DNA of 64,000 nt from Nostoc calcicola FACHB-3891 (GCF_014697355.1 NZ_JACJRQ010000013.1:1-64000); one strand, 5' to 3'; shown: positions 7,797-17,054, counted from the stretch's first letter. The notes: generated by a model from the sequence alone, not told the origin. Numbers and translations are program-made.

Positions 7797-8795
7797 TTAA
7801 AAATATCGGCGACGGGCAGTGTGTCGCAAATGTCGATAAACGCCCCAGGCTAAAACTCCAAAAAAGAGATTTAGCAAAAAGCGAGTCAGTATAAACCACA
7901 GTATATCAGGGTCAAAAAATCTTGATGGATTTAATGGACTAATAGTCCTGGCTAAGAGAAACACCCCAAAAATAGCATTTCCACCCAGCACGAGGGCAAA
8001 CAGCACTAAACTTCTGTGCCAGTAACGCTGTTGGGGTGTGTGGCCTGAAATCACGATAATGGGGGGTTTGCCTTGGACTTTTCGCAGTAATTTTTCCAGT
8101 CGCCAAAACATCCACAACAGAAACGGAAATAAACCATAACTCAGGAAACGCAGGGGTAATGAGTAACGCCAAGCACTAGATAGAACATTAACTAAGGCAT
8201 GACAAATTACAGAATTTAGCCAAGCCCTGATAATAAATTTCTTGTCTCGATTTAACCCAGTCTTCGAGGAGGAAATATAGATTGCCAAAGCATATCCCCA
8301 AGGTGCAGAAAACATGGCGTGGACTGGCGTACCGATAGTACGATCAAGAATAGATGCTGTACCGTGGAAAAGGTAAATCCAGTTCTCTTCAGCTGTGAAT
8401 CCAAGGGCAACGGCTATAGTGAAGAGGAAAACGCTAGAGAGAAGTAATCGATAAGAGCGTTGCAGATAGTAGGTTGGGATAACAACCGCAGCCAACTTGC
8501 AGCCTTCTTCAATTGGGCCTATTTCCACAAGCTGCCGCAAGGCTATAGCAGGAAGCCCAGACGCGCAACGGCTTGTCGTTAGACATCCCTTAATCTGCTG
8601 CCAGTCTAAAACCCAGTTGGCTACACTTTCAAAAATCAATTCCAGGCTCAGGGCTAAGATACCAGATATTGCCCCGATGATAAAAAACATCAGCAACCTG
8701 AACACAGGTGGGGCAAATGGCATCCGATAATAGTAGTAGCCTAGCAGCAGCAACGGTGGTATTGCTGCCCACAACATTAGAGATAAATCAACCAC
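7797..8795 (-). CDS. PrsW-family intramembrane metalloprotease
   Basis: A 332-residue multi-pass membrane protein with the conserved motifs of PrsW glutamic-type/metal proteases: Glu96-Glu97 in GPIEEGCK, Glu136-Glu137 in FTAEENWIY, His159 in PVHAMFSAP and His199 in CHALVNVL, each in or near a hydrophobic segment. PrsW in Bacillus cleaves the anti-sigma factor RsiW; the substrate here is unknown. The GTG start at 8795 overlaps the end of the upstream methyltransferase by 8 bp on the same strand, so the two are translationally coupled. Confidence 0.88.
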   Translation of the reverse strand: MVDLSLMLWAAIPPLLLLGYYYYRMPFAPPVFRLLMFFIIGAISGILALSLELIFESVANWVLDWQQIKGCLTTSRCASGLPAIALRQLVEIGPIEEGCKLAAVVIPTYYLQRSYRLLLSSVFLFTIAVALGFTAEENWIYLFHGTASILDRTIGTPVHAMFSAPWGYALAIYISSSKTGLNRDKKFIIRAWLNSVICHALVNVLSSAWRYSLPLRFLSYGLFPFLLWMFWRLEKLLRKVQGKPPIIVISGHTPQQRYWHRSLVLFALVLGGNAIFGVFLLARTISPLNPSRFFDPDILWFILTRFLLNLFFGVLAWGVYRHLRHTARRRYF

Positions 8796-9708
8796 TCACC
8801 TGAGCAATAATTGTACGGTGACGGTGGGTATTGTTAGCGATGGTGGGAGGTTGGAAACCCGCCTCAATAATAGCTTGCTGAATGTCCAAACCAAAATATT
8901 CATCTAAATACGGTTCGGTACTTTTGAGCAAAGTTAAAATATAAGCTGGCATTTTTTTGTACACTTCCGATTTAGGATTCATGTCCATGATTGCCAAGTA
9001 ACCACCTGGACGCAGAACGCGTCGGGCTTCAGCGAAAATCTGTCGAGTTGCCGATTGGGGTAATTCGTGGCACATCAAGAAAATTGAAACTAAATCAAAA
9101 GAGGCATCAGGTAATCCGGTAGATTCAGCTTGGGCATGAAGCCAATTGATTTTAGCTTGGTGTTGCTCGGCGCGATAATGGGCAACAGCTAAGAAGTAGG
9201 GAGATAAATCCAAGCCTGTAATTTTGGCATGGGGATAAATTTCTTGCATCGCAAAGGTACTCAAACCCACACCGCAGGCCAAATCTAGAATGTTTTGGGG
9301 TTGATTGGGGAGTTGCGCTTTGAGGACATCATGATAACTTTGGCGGAGTTTAGCATCTCCTTGCGCTCCAGCATCTTGCCAAATTCCGGCATGGACAGTA
9401 CGAGCCGCAACTTCCAACTCGCAAGCAGCTTTCCAACTGAGGTTTCCACCTTCGTAGGCGTGGAATGGCCGCAAGTAGTATTCTGGGTAGGAAAGCTGGG
9501 GATTTTCTACTTTCGCTAGATCGGTTTTCCAATCACGTGCCTTTAGTGTTTCGACTTCTTGCGTCCAAGGCACACCAATTCTCTCGGCACGTTTAATCAT
9601 CATCTGTCTAGCTTGATGCTTGGCTAGGTTGGCTAAAGGCTGGATTGCCAGTATGGCATTGACCAAGCGGGAAGCGAAGCCAAGATTAGTGTTTACAGCA
9701 GCAGTCAT
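8788..9708 (-). CDS. Class I SAM-dependent methyltransferase
   Basis: A 306-residue Rossmann-fold methyltransferase. SAM-binding motif I is LDLACGVGLST (141-151), followed by the acidic GLDLSPYFL, and motif post-I FDLVSIFLMCHELP and RVLRPGGYLAIMD are clear. An N-terminal region of about 110 residues precedes the catalytic core and is rich in basic and aromatic residues. The substrate is not indicated. It is the first gene of a two-gene minus-strand unit with PrsW (8-bp overlap). Confidence 0.88.
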   Translation of the reverse strand: MTAAVNTNLGFASRLVNAILAIQPLANLAKHQARQMMIKRAERIGVPWTQEVETLKARDWKTDLAKVENPQLSYPEYYLRPFHAYEGGNLSWKAACELEVAARTVHAGIWQDAGAQGDAKLRQSYHDVLKAQLPNQPQNILDLACGVGLSTFAMQEIYPHAKITGLDLSPYFLAVAHYRAEQHQAKINWLHAQAESTGLPDASFDLVSIFLMCHELPQSATRQIFAEARRVLRPGGYLAIMDMNPKSEVYKKMPAYILTLLKSTEPYLDEYFGLDIQQAIIEAGFQPPTIANNTHRHRTIIAQVSG

Positions 9709-10061
9709 AAATCAGTTTGCATTTAACAGCCTCTTTTACTTATGACATACTTGCTGGACACGAGTCTAGAAATGAAATGAATTGAATTGTATTGAAAATA
9801 GGGAATGGGGAGTAGGGAGCAATGAAAATTTCGGCGTTGCTGAATCTGCTGTATGTTACGCAGAGACGCAGAGGTAGGGAGAATAAGAGTTTGAGAGATT
9901 GATTTTGTGATTTTTATACTTGTATTCAGCAATGCAGTTTGATATTTGGAGATTGCTGGGGTTGGTGTCTTTAGCAATTAGCAATATCTATCTCAGCAAA
10001 GAGGGCAAAAAGCCGAGCGCCATATAAAAAAAGACTACAACTAATTTATTGAGTCTCAAGT
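9709..10061. other. Gene-free spacer between divergent methyltransferase and mscL
   Basis: AT-rich intergenic region that must hold the two divergent promoters. A 'CGCAGAGACGCAGAGG' repeat word is seen near 9856. The short ORF on the minus strand has no recognisable protein features. Confidence 0.55.
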
Positions 10062-10496
10062 ATGGCAAGAGCAAGAAGAAGAGCAAGTGGCTTTTTTGGA
10101 GATTTTCAAGAATTTGCCCTCAAAGGTAGTGTAGTTGACTTAGCGATCGCCGTGATCGTTGGCACTGCCTTTACTAAGGTGATTACCTCCTTAGTTGAGA
10201 ATGTGATTATGCCATTGATTAACCCCTTAATTACTGTAACTGGCAAAGACTGGAGAACAATAACTATCAGTCCAGGAATTGCGATCGGTCAGTTTCTTGG
10301 TGCAATCCTGGACTTTTTAATCATTGCTTTAATCTTATTTGTAGCAATTCGTGCGTTACAAAAATTAAAGAGGCAAGAGGATGTTGCCATTGAATCTCCA
10401 CTCTCAGATCCTAAGCTTGCAGCTCAGGAAAGACTGACTGGTGCATTGGATAGGCTCAATCAGACATTGGAAGCTCGGAATAATCAAGTTTTGTAA
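10062..10496 (+). CDS. mscL: Large-conductance mechanosensitive channel
   Basis: A 144-residue inner-membrane channel that opens under osmotic downshock. It has the MscL N-terminal helix and first membrane segment (FALKGSVVDLAIAVIVGTAF, then TKVITSLVENVIMPLI), a periplasmic loop, the second membrane segment (FLIIALILFVAIRAL) and a charged C-terminal helix. Length and order are normal. Confidence 0.97.
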   Translation: MARARRRASGFFGDFQEFALKGSVVDLAIAVIVGTAFTKVITSLVENVIMPLINPLITVTGKDWRTITISPGIAIGQFLGAILDFLIIALILFVAIRALQKLKRQEDVAIESPLSDPKLAAQERLTGALDRLNQTLEARNNQVL

Positions 10497-10504
10497 ATGG
10501 GAGT

Positions 10505-10580
10505 GGGAAAAGAGGACGTGGGGACGCAAAGACACAGGGAGTTCTTTCTTTGCGTCACCCCCTCCCCGCGTCCTCTTCCC
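10505..10580. terminator. Bidirectional hairpin between convergent mscL and DUF3352 genes
   Basis: AAGAGGACGTGGGGACGCAA on the left faces TTGCGTCACCCCCTCCCCGC and GTCCTCTT on the right, giving a long imperfect stem in the 90-bp gap between two converging genes. It is built from GGGGACGC-type repeat words. A shared terminator role is inferred. Confidence 0.55.
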
Positions 10581-10586
10581 CATAGC

Positions 10587-12260
10587 CTATTTTGCAGCAG
10601 GCTTGAGAGCTAACAGCATCTCTAATTCACTGGTGGATTTGTCGGGGCTGGTGGCGGTGATACCAAAACCACGAATGGAACTGAGGATGGTATTGGCTTC
10701 AGCAGAGATGAAACTATTGACTACGGGCAAAGTTTTAGTTTTGTCCATATCTAGGTAGAAATAGCCGCTGTTGGGCTTTTGCAAAGAACCAGTAACGGCT
10801 TTGAAAGCTTCGCTCTTGTCGAGAGATTCACTATTGCGATTGGCGATCGCCTCAGCAACAGGGCCACCAACAGCTACAAATACGGTGTCTTGATCTAACC
10901 AACCATGTGCCAATAAAGCTCCTTGTTGGGGGATTTGCCATTCAGTTACGTCTTTACCGCCGATATTTCTGTTGGCGATGTTGATTTGTTGGGTTTTGGC
11001 GAGGGTATCTAATTTTGTCAAGGTGGCTTCGGCAGTTTTGCGATCGCTGGTGTCAAATACTAAAGCACCTCCAAAACCAACACTTGCTAATACCCCTTGA
11101 TTTGATGGTATGGCACCCAAGGCGAATTCCCCGTTCATCCAGCCAAAAACATCCTTATCCAAGTCGATATTGACAAATTTCAGTTGTCCGCGCACTTGTT
11201 CGAGAGCTTGCTTTAATTCTGGAGTATTTTTGGACTGTTCTACTACTGTTTCCCAGCCACGACTGATGCCATTTCCGCTAACCAAAGCAAAGGTATCAGT
11301 GGGAAATTGCCCGACTATATTCCCAGGAGTTGATTGATACTGATATTTGATCAGTTGGGGATCTAAATTGGCGATCGCTTTGACTCGCACTCCTGCATCA
11401 TCAACACCAACACCCGCCACCACAGATTTCACCTGCTTGAGTTGTGCCAAGGTTTGTGGGGGTAACTGGGTTGCCTGAGGACTTGCAGCAGCTAATTGCT
11501 GTACCATACTTGCATAGTCTGGTACATAAATTTGGGCAAGGCTGTTTTTAACATCTACTCCTTTGAGAATGGTGCTTGCACCTTCTTTGCTGGCAAAGGA
11601 GGACTGTCCTTTAAACGTGTCAATTGCTTTTTCTACAGCTTGTTTTTCGGGGGCTAATACTAAGTGACTATTATTTAAAACAACGCTATAAGTAGGTTTA
11701 CCATTTTCTGTAGTTTCAATAATTTTTTGACCTTGGTAGTCGGATTCCTGGAATTTAACGCCTTTTTGTGACTTCAATTTATTGGCAAAATTCAAGGCAC
11801 TGATTTTGTCCTTGATTCCCACCACTACCAAAATATTTGGTTCTGGCTGTACATTTTTCGGTGCAGTAGGTGCGCCAGGGGGTAAATTTAACTGTACGGG
11901 TTTTACAGGATTTGGTGGTAGCAGAGCAATCATGACACCACCAGCCCAAGGCTTGATGTCTTTTTCATAAGAAATGTTATTGTCACTAAACATTTCCTTA
12001 TTGAAATCTTCCAGACCTTTGGCCACTAACTTTTGTGCTTCTGGAGTGCCAAATTGTTGTAACTTTGCCCAAGCTTGCGGGTCAGTAGTAATATAGGTAG
12101 CCATCATTGCTGTTGAAGGTACTACTTTCGCACTGCCCAGAGCATCCGAGCTACCCCCTGATGGGCCGCTTTTTAAATACGTATAAGCCGCTATACTTCC
12201 TGCTATAACGACAGCAGCGCCAACAGCAGGAATGAGAAACTTTGATTTACTTTCAGGCAT
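10587..12260 (-). CDS. DUF3352-domain protein
   Basis: A 557-residue protein with one N-terminal membrane segment (FLIPAVGAAVVIAGSIAAYTY), after which the rest should lie in the periplasm or lumen. The body matches what I know as DUF3352, a family frequent in cyanobacteria with no established function. Visible features are the PSTAMMATYITTDP entry block and the repeated 'LVVVGIKDK..ALNFANKL' type folds. Normal full length; ATG start preceded by AGAGGAT on the coding strand. It converges with mscL. Confidence 0.85.
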   Translation of the reverse strand: MPESKSKFLIPAVGAAVVIAGSIAAYTYLKSGPSGGSSDALGSAKVVPSTAMMATYITTDPQAWAKLQQFGTPEAQKLVAKGLEDFNKEMFSDNNISYEKDIKPWAGGVMIALLPPNPVKPVQLNLPPGAPTAPKNVQPEPNILVVVGIKDKISALNFANKLKSQKGVKFQESDYQGQKIIETTENGKPTYSVVLNNSHLVLAPEKQAVEKAIDTFKGQSSFASKEGASTILKGVDVKNSLAQIYVPDYASMVQQLAAASPQATQLPPQTLAQLKQVKSVVAGVGVDDAGVRVKAIANLDPQLIKYQYQSTPGNIVGQFPTDTFALVSGNGISRGWETVVEQSKNTPELKQALEQVRGQLKFVNIDLDKDVFGWMNGEFALGAIPSNQGVLASVGFGGALVFDTSDRKTAEATLTKLDTLAKTQQINIANRNIGGKDVTEWQIPQQGALLAHGWLDQDTVFVAVGGPVAEAIANRNSESLDKSEAFKAVTGSLQKPNSGYFYLDMDKTKTLPVVNSFISAEANTILSSIRGFGITATSPDKSTSELEMLLALKPAAK

Positions 12261-12536
12261 TATTATTATCCTCTTTTGCTGAGATTGTTACCGAGATTTA
12301 TACAAGTGTCATTGTAGAGTTTTCGGATTTATTGATAATTTTCCCTAATCCATTGTTACTGGAGTTTAGACTAACGCATGACAAATGGACTCAGCAGTAG
12401 GCTGGTTGACAAGCTGCACACCTGAAAATATAAAAACTCAAAGGTCAGCCCCTTCTGGAGCGAGACGCACTCGCGTTCGGGGAAGTCAAAAGTCAAAAGT
12501 CAAGCTGACTTTGCTGGTTATTTATTGCATTTATAA

Positions 12537-13429
12537 GAACCTATCCCACTAATGCCAGATTGTAGTAATCTATTTTTTTGGCTTGAGTTGGGTGTATTAG
12601 TGATGGCTGGACGTTTTGAGGGATTGAGCGACCTAGAATGGAAGCTATTTGAGGATATATTTCCTAAGCAGTTATCCAAGCGTGGTAAAGGAATGCCTCA
12701 TGCACCGTATCGTTATGTATTAAATAGTCTGTTATACATTCTGATAACTGGATGTCGATGGTGTGACCTTCCACGAGGGGATATATGGGCATCGAAAAGC
12801 TCATCCCACCGATGGTTAAAGCGATGGCGTTCTGATGGAACATTTGAATATATACAAGGGCGTGTATTAGCGATCGCTAATGAGAGGGGGCTTATAAACT
12901 GGGACTTTGGGGCAGTTGACGGCTCTTTTTCCCCCTGGAAAGGGAGGAGGTGAAGAAGTTGCGTATGGAGGCAAAGGGAAAGGTGTTCTTATTCACACAC
13001 TTACGGAAGGTGGTGGAATGCCCTTGGCTAATTGCACTACCCCAGCTAACGGTAACGAGAGGAAGCAAATAATACCTCTACTTGATAAAGTTAAACTTAA
13101 AACATTAAAGCGTGGTAGACCACGTAAGCGAATCAAAGTATTGGCTGCTGATAAAGGGTACGACTCGAAACAAAAACGAGTTGACCTACGTAAACGAGGT
13201 ATTCGTCCTCAAATCCCAAAACGAGTTTGGAAAACCAAGAAAAACAGAGGGAGACCAATCAAAATCTCTGTTCCTAGATTTCAGCAAGAGCGCTGTTTTG
13301 CTTGGTATCAGCGAAAATACCGCCGTCTCGTCGTCCGATGGGAACGTCAAAAAGTTTACTTTGATGCATTCATTGACCTTGCTACAATCCACATCTGGAT
13401 TAACAAAATATTATTAGTGGGATAGGTTC
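12537..13429 (+). mobile_element. IS5-type insertion sequence (893 bp)
   Basis: The element is bounded by perfect 17-bp terminal inverted repeats: GAACCTATCCCACTAAT at 12537-12553 and its reverse complement at 13413-13429. It contains a single transposase gene spread over two frames. No clear target duplication is visible beyond the ends (TAA left, AAG right). The ends and gene layout fit the IS427/IS1031-like side of the IS5 family. Confidence 0.93.
12603..13425 (+). CDS. IS5-family transposase, two frames joined by a possible +1 frameshift
   Basis: The first frame (12603-12953, starting MAGRFEGLSDLEWKLFEDIF) gives the N-terminal DUF4096-like part and the first DDE Asp in GAVDGSFSP. The second frame, from about 12937, continues GKGGGEEVAYGGKGKGVLIH, the second Asp in VLAADKGYDS, and a C-terminal RKYRRLVVRWER with the likely catalytic Glu replaced or nearby in FQQERCFAW. 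Joining needs a +1 shift; TCC CCC TGG at 12930-12938 would allow it by skipping T12936. An upstream in-frame ATG at 12552 overlaps the left inverted repeat and is less likely. The shift may be programmed or a mutation. Confidence 0.85.
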
Positions 13430-13890
13430 AAGTAACTTTTTTTAGAGTTATCTACCTAATTATACGTAATTTTAGTTTGTCATTAGTACACCCAGAGGAC
13501 TTTCTAGAGGGTTGGCGTGCAACAACAGGCGTGAAAAAAATTTAATGCATTTACAAATATTTACATATTTGCCGGGTGATTAATGGTAATTAGTCCTATA
13601 TTTTTCTATGAATAATAAAAATAATTGTAGCGACTACGCATAAATTTCTCAAAGTCTTTAATAATAAGGGTTTTTTATTTTTAGTTGACGAAAATGGCAC
13701 AAACAAGAAAGCTACAAGCGCAGTTTGTTAAGATAATTTATCTGTTAAGGCAGGGAGAGATAAAGCTTAACTCAAGCGTATTCTTTTATTATTTATTGAG
13801 ACAAGCTTAACTGTTTTAACTGTCATTGCATTTTTATTAAAGTTATGAAAAAATATAAAAGACAATTTCCGTTGAAAAAAGACAAATATT
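13430..13890. other. AT-rich spacer upstream of the repeat-peptide gene
   Basis: No gene recognised. Very AT-rich, with several possible -10 boxes, and presumably the promoter region of the repeat peptide at 13891. Confidence 0.55.
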
Positions 13891-14433
13891 ATGATTTTTC
13901 GAGACCAAGAAGGAAATTTTTACAGCATTTCACAAGAAGTTCTGAGCCAACACATAATCAACGAAGAACTTCCAGAGAATATAGAATTAGCAGGTAGTGA
14001 AGCTGATTGGACAAGTTCTCTAGAAACAGCAGCATCCTATAACTACACTGCACCAGAATCGGTAGCATCTTATAACTACACTGCACCAGAATCGCTAGCA
14101 TCCTATAACTACACTGCACCAGAATCGGTAGCATCTTATAACTACACTGCACCAGAATCGGCAGCATCTTATAACTACACTGCACCAGAATCGGTAGCAT
14201 CTTATAACTACACTGCACCAGAATCGGCAGCATCTTATAACTACAGTGCGCCAGAATCGGCAGCATCTTATAACTACACTGCACCAGAATCGGTAGCATC
14301 CTATAACTACACTGCACCAGAATCGGTAGCATCCTATAACTACACTGCGCCAGAATCGGCAGCATCTTATAACTACACTGCGCCAGAATCGGCAGCATCT
14401 TATAACTACAGTGCGTCAGCAATAGTAGGTTAA
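13891..14433 (+). CDS. Repeat peptide with twelve 11-residue units, candidate RiPP precursor
   Basis: This 180-residue protein has a 47-residue acidic, non-repetitive N-terminus (MIFRDQEGNFYSISQEVL onward) and then eleven exact-length repeats of ASYNY(T/S)APES(V/A/L), residues 48-168, and a final partial unit ASYNYSASAIVG. There is no signal peptide, membrane segment or Cys. Such a leader-plus-many-cores layout is known for ribosomal peptides with multiple copies of the product. Genes for a P450, a 2OG-Fe(II) oxygenase, a MATE exporter and an O-methyltransferase follow, and Tyr-Asn-Tyr offers phenols to crosslink, hydroxylate or methylate. This function is inference. A structural repeat protein is the alternative. 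No good ribosome-binding site is seen at the ATG. Confidence 0.8.
   Translation: MIFRDQEGNFYSISQEVLSQHIINEELPENIELAGSEADWTSSLETAASYNYTAPESVASYNYTAPESLASYNYTAPESVASYNYTAPESAASYNYTAPESVASYNYTAPESAASYNYSAPESAASYNYTAPESVASYNYTAPESVASYNYTAPESAASYNYTAPESAASYNYSASAIVG
14032..14430 (+). repeat. 33-bp tandem repeat array (12 units) in the repeat-peptide gene
   Basis: Direct 33-bp units of the type GCATCTTATAACTACACTGC, then ACCAGAATCGGTA, run head to tail; the last unit diverges. Units differ at few positions, mainly the last codon (Val, Ala or Leu) and Thr/Ser, which suggests recent expansion by slippage or unequal exchange. Confidence 0.97.
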
Positions 14434-14522
14434 ACCTACACGGTTTTAGTATCGTAAGTCATAATAGCCTGCTATTGGAAAGTTGTGACCCACAACTAAC
14501 TCATTTTGGTTGGCCAATTAGT

Positions 14523-14567
14523 GGTTCTCGTTGACGTGTGGTTTAAATAGCCATCTCAACGAGAACC
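14523..14567 (+). terminator. Perfect 12-bp hairpin after the repeat peptide
   Basis: GGTTCTCGTTGA (14523-14534) pairs with TCAACGAGAACC (14556-14567) across a 21-nt loop. There is no T-run, so it may be an attenuator, an RNA-stabilising end or an operator-like palindrome rather than a classical terminator. Confidence 0.5.
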
Positions 14568-14876
14568 TGATAATTATTAGCTAATCTTATGGCTATTTCT
14601 GGTCTGGTGAGGATTAAATAGGTTGTTAAACCAGGCAGAGTTAATAATTAAATCGAGAAGAAAAATTAAAAAAAGGTAACGCTGCTGTTGCAAGCTAAAT
14701 GCAGAACAGCATAATTCACTAAACCTGAATAAAGTCCAGTTTTTAGTTAGTATTTGAGTGATAAAAAACCAAAATTCAGTAATGAATTGCTCCCAATAAA
14801 ACAGGATCTTATTTTATGTTTAATTATGGCTACCTACTTATCAATATAATGATAATAAGACGGTTAAAATGAACAA

Positions 14877-14994
14877 TAGACCTGTTGCAAAAGTGCTTTT
14901 TGCAACAGGGGTGAAAAGGGAAAAGGTTAAAGGGGAAGGGAACAATACAGAAGTTTTTCCCCTTCCCCTTTTCCCGACTTATGCAAGAAGTCTA
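14877..14994. mobile_element. MITE-like repeat, copy 2
   Basis: Ends TAGACCTGTTGCA and TGCAAGAAGTCTA; the inner AAGGGGAAGGGAA arm faces a TTCCCCTTCCCCTTTTCCC arm, as in copy 1. It lies directly upstream of the P450 gene and could carry or break its promoter. Confidence 0.72.
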
Positions 14995-15025
14995 ATTTAA
15001 ATAACTAGTAACTGAAGTTGAATAT

Positions 15026-16369
15026 ATGTGTTTAGAGGATAGACAACACATCTTAGAGGAGGCAGAGAATCTACAAAAAAAGATTACTGTGATGAAAACG
15101 ACGTTTGAGTTGATTCCGCCGGGAGCGATAAAAGATAAAAAGGACTACGTAACGTTTTACTTAAATTTGAGCCGGACTAATGAAGACGTAGTGTCTTACC
15201 TAGTAGATGGGAGAACAGCTTTCCTGATCAATCAACCAGAACACGCTGAGTATGTGCTGGTCAAAAATCAAAGTAACTACAAAAATCCATATCATCAATA
15301 TGCTGAGTTGACAGGACAATATACTCCAACAGGTGCATTTTTGCTGAATTTAGATAGAAGCTTTGGCAATCAAGTGGAAATATTTGAAGGCATAGTCAGC
15401 GAACTAGCTAAAGCGGCTACAGTAACAGTTTGGCAATGGCAGAAATGCTCAAAAGTAGCACCTGTTCAGATTGATACTGAAACGAAAAAAATGATGTTTG
15501 CCGTCTATGTCAAAATTCTGTTTAATGTAGACGCTAACGATTGGAGTGAAGCATTTGTAAGTGCAACTAATTTTATAGAAGAGTACTGCGCCAATCAATC
15601 ACACTTGTCACAAAATCTTTCAGCAACGGAACTACTGCCGATAAAACAAAGCTATCAACAAGCTATTGAAGTGCAGAATGCAATAGCGGGAAGGATTGCC
15701 CGGTGTGCTGGATTAGTAGCGCCTGATAGCGAGGTATCGAAGCAGTTAAAAACAACTATCGTCCGAACATTGTTGAATAGTTACAATGGTATGGCAACAG
15801 CACTGTGTTGGATAATTTATCAATTAGTACAGTGCCAAGAAGTACTAGAGCAAGTATATAGTGAAGTCGATCGCATTATTGGCGATCGCCAACCCACAGT
15901 TAAAGATATTCCCAAACTATCCTATATGCGGCTGGTGGTAATGGAAGTATTGCGTTTATACCCACCCGCATGGATGTTGGGCAGGCAGGCAATTAATCCA
16001 GACAAAATAGGAGATACTTTAATTCCGCCCGGAGCAATTATTTCTATATCTCCATACACAATGCATCGAAAGGCACAGCTATGGGAACGGCCAAAAGATT
16101 TTATTCCAGAACGCTTTGCACCAGAGAACTCACAAGCACGCCCAAATTTCGCTTACTTTCCGTTTGGAGGCGGAACACGTAAGTGTCCAGCAGGGCAGTT
16201 AGTCTTTAGCCAAATACAAATTATTTTAGCGGCGATGCTGCGCTTGTGCAGTTTTGAATCAGCTTCAAACGAGGTTTTGAAACCACGTGGTTTGGTATCA
16301 CTGCGTCCTCACCCAGGAGTATTTATGAGGATAACTGCCAACAAACAGGGAGTGGGGAGTGGGGAATAG
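15026..16369 (+). CDS. Cytochrome P450
   Basis: A 447-residue heme monooxygenase. The ExxR pair is Glu307-Arg310 (MEVLRLYPPAW), the heme loop is FPFGGGTRKCPAG with Cys387 as the thiolate ligand, and the I-helix groove is NGMATAL (254-260), where many P450s have AGxET. No membrane anchor is seen, so it should be soluble; its redox partners are not encoded nearby. P450s act as C-C or C-O crosslinking enzymes in several ribosomal peptide pathways, and a role on the Tyr-rich repeat peptide upstream is inferred from position only. A later ATG at 15092 is a possible start. The C-terminus runs into a GTGGGGAGTGGGGAATAG repeat that supplies the stop codon. Confidence 0.93.
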   Translation: MCLEDRQHILEEAENLQKKITVMKTTFELIPPGAIKDKKDYVTFYLNLSRTNEDVVSYLVDGRTAFLINQPEHAEYVLVKNQSNYKNPYHQYAELTGQYTPTGAFLLNLDRSFGNQVEIFEGIVSELAKAATVTVWQWQKCSKVAPVQIDTETKKMMFAVYVKILFNVDANDWSEAFVSATNFIEEYCANQSHLSQNLSATELLPIKQSYQQAIEVQNAIAGRIARCAGLVAPDSEVSKQLKTTIVRTLLNSYNGMATALCWIIYQLVQCQEVLEQVYSEVDRIIGDRQPTVKDIPKLSYMRLVVMEVLRLYPPAWMLGRQAINPDKIGDTLIPPGAIISISPYTMHRKAQLWERPKDFIPERFAPENSQARPNFAYFPFGGGTRKCPAGQLVFSQIQIILAAMLRLCSFESASNEVLKPRGLVSLRPHPGVFMRITANKQGVGSGE

Positions 16370-16394
16370 GTAGTGGGGAAAGAAAGTGTTTGTT

Positions 16395-17054
16395 TTATTG
16401 ATAATTGGTGTCAGAAATCGGAGAAGAACTAGGGCGCAAGGTAACGTCTAAGTTGATTGATATACGTTCACCTGCAACTTCTACCTGATTAACTCTATGG
16501 GGTAAGAAGCTTGGAAATAAAAGAAACATACCGGGTTTCGGGTGAATAGAATAGTGTGCAGTTTCCCAATTAGAGCGAGAAGTAACTCGTCCACTACGCG
16601 GATCGATGAGAGTTAAGTTGCCAGATGTTTTTGTCGCAGGTGCTGTCGGAACTTCTACATAGTAAATGCCAACAAGGTCAGTTTTAGTATGAATGTGTTC
16701 GTGTTGGAAACCGCCTTGTCTCAAAATAACTGCCCAACTTGTATGATTGTATTGAAAAACTGAAGGAGTAGAGGAGCTAAAACTTACTTTTCCCCACTCT
16801 TTCAAAAAAATTTCGATTTGATCGTTGATAAAATGTTTCAGCGTTTGAATAGCAGGAAAGTCAGAATTTAAGAAATTTAAGCCGGATTGCCAGCCATTAT
16901 TAACTGAGGTAAATTGTGAGTAATTGCGCTTGTTTTGCTCTTGATTGCGAACATAAGCTGCTAAGTCCCGATTGAGTGCTTCGCAGTCAGGAAACTCTGT
17001 TTCTCCTACTAAGGTAGGAAACAAGACATTTATTTTTAATCCTTGATATTTCAT
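16395..17054 (-). CDS. 2-oxoglutarate/Fe(II) oxygenase, TIGR02466-like
   Basis: A 219-residue double-stranded beta-helix protein. The FQHEHIHTKTDLVGIYYV block (116-133) carries His candidates for iron (118, 120, 122), PGMFLLFPSFLPHRV carries the distal His186, and ERISINLD supplies the Arg that would bind 2-oxoglutarate. These fit the putative 2OG-Fe(II) oxygenase family TIGR02466, whose members likely hydroxylate peptides or small molecules. It converges with the P450 gene (25-bp gap) and is divergent from the MATE gene (64-bp gap). It may tailor the repeat peptide; that is inferred. Confidence 0.85.
   Translation of the reverse strand: MKYQGLKINVLFPTLVGETEFPDCEALNRDLAAYVRNQEQNKRNYSQFTSVNNGWQSGLNFLNSDFPAIQTLKHFINDQIEIFLKEWGKVSFSSSTPSVFQYNHTSWAVILRQGGFQHEHIHTKTDLVGIYYVEVPTAPATKTSGNLTLIDPRSGRVTSRSNWETAHYSIHPKPGMFLLFPSFLPHRVNQVEVAGERISINLDVTLRPSSSPISDTNYQ

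Larger units (their letters stand above)
14434..15025. other. Gene-free spacer between repeat peptide and P450
   Basis: Contains the hairpin at 14523-14567 and MITE-like copy 2 at 14877-14994; the rest is AT-rich with no gene signal. Confidence 0.6.

Noticed and set aside
12552..12602. Upstream ATG as transposase start
   Set aside because: It overlaps the left inverted repeat; the ATG at 12603 gives the typical transposase N-terminus.
13958..14422. A 154-codon open frame antisense to the repeat peptide, full of CSYKMLPILV units
   Set aside because: It exists only because the sense strand is a 33-bp tandem repeat whose antisense frame has no stop. No start signal, and the sense protein has the coherent leader-repeat layout.
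14032..14430. CRISPR-like array (regular repeat spacing of 33 bp)
   Set aside because: Units are contiguous without unique spacers, are in frame and lie in a protein gene. No cas genes nearby.
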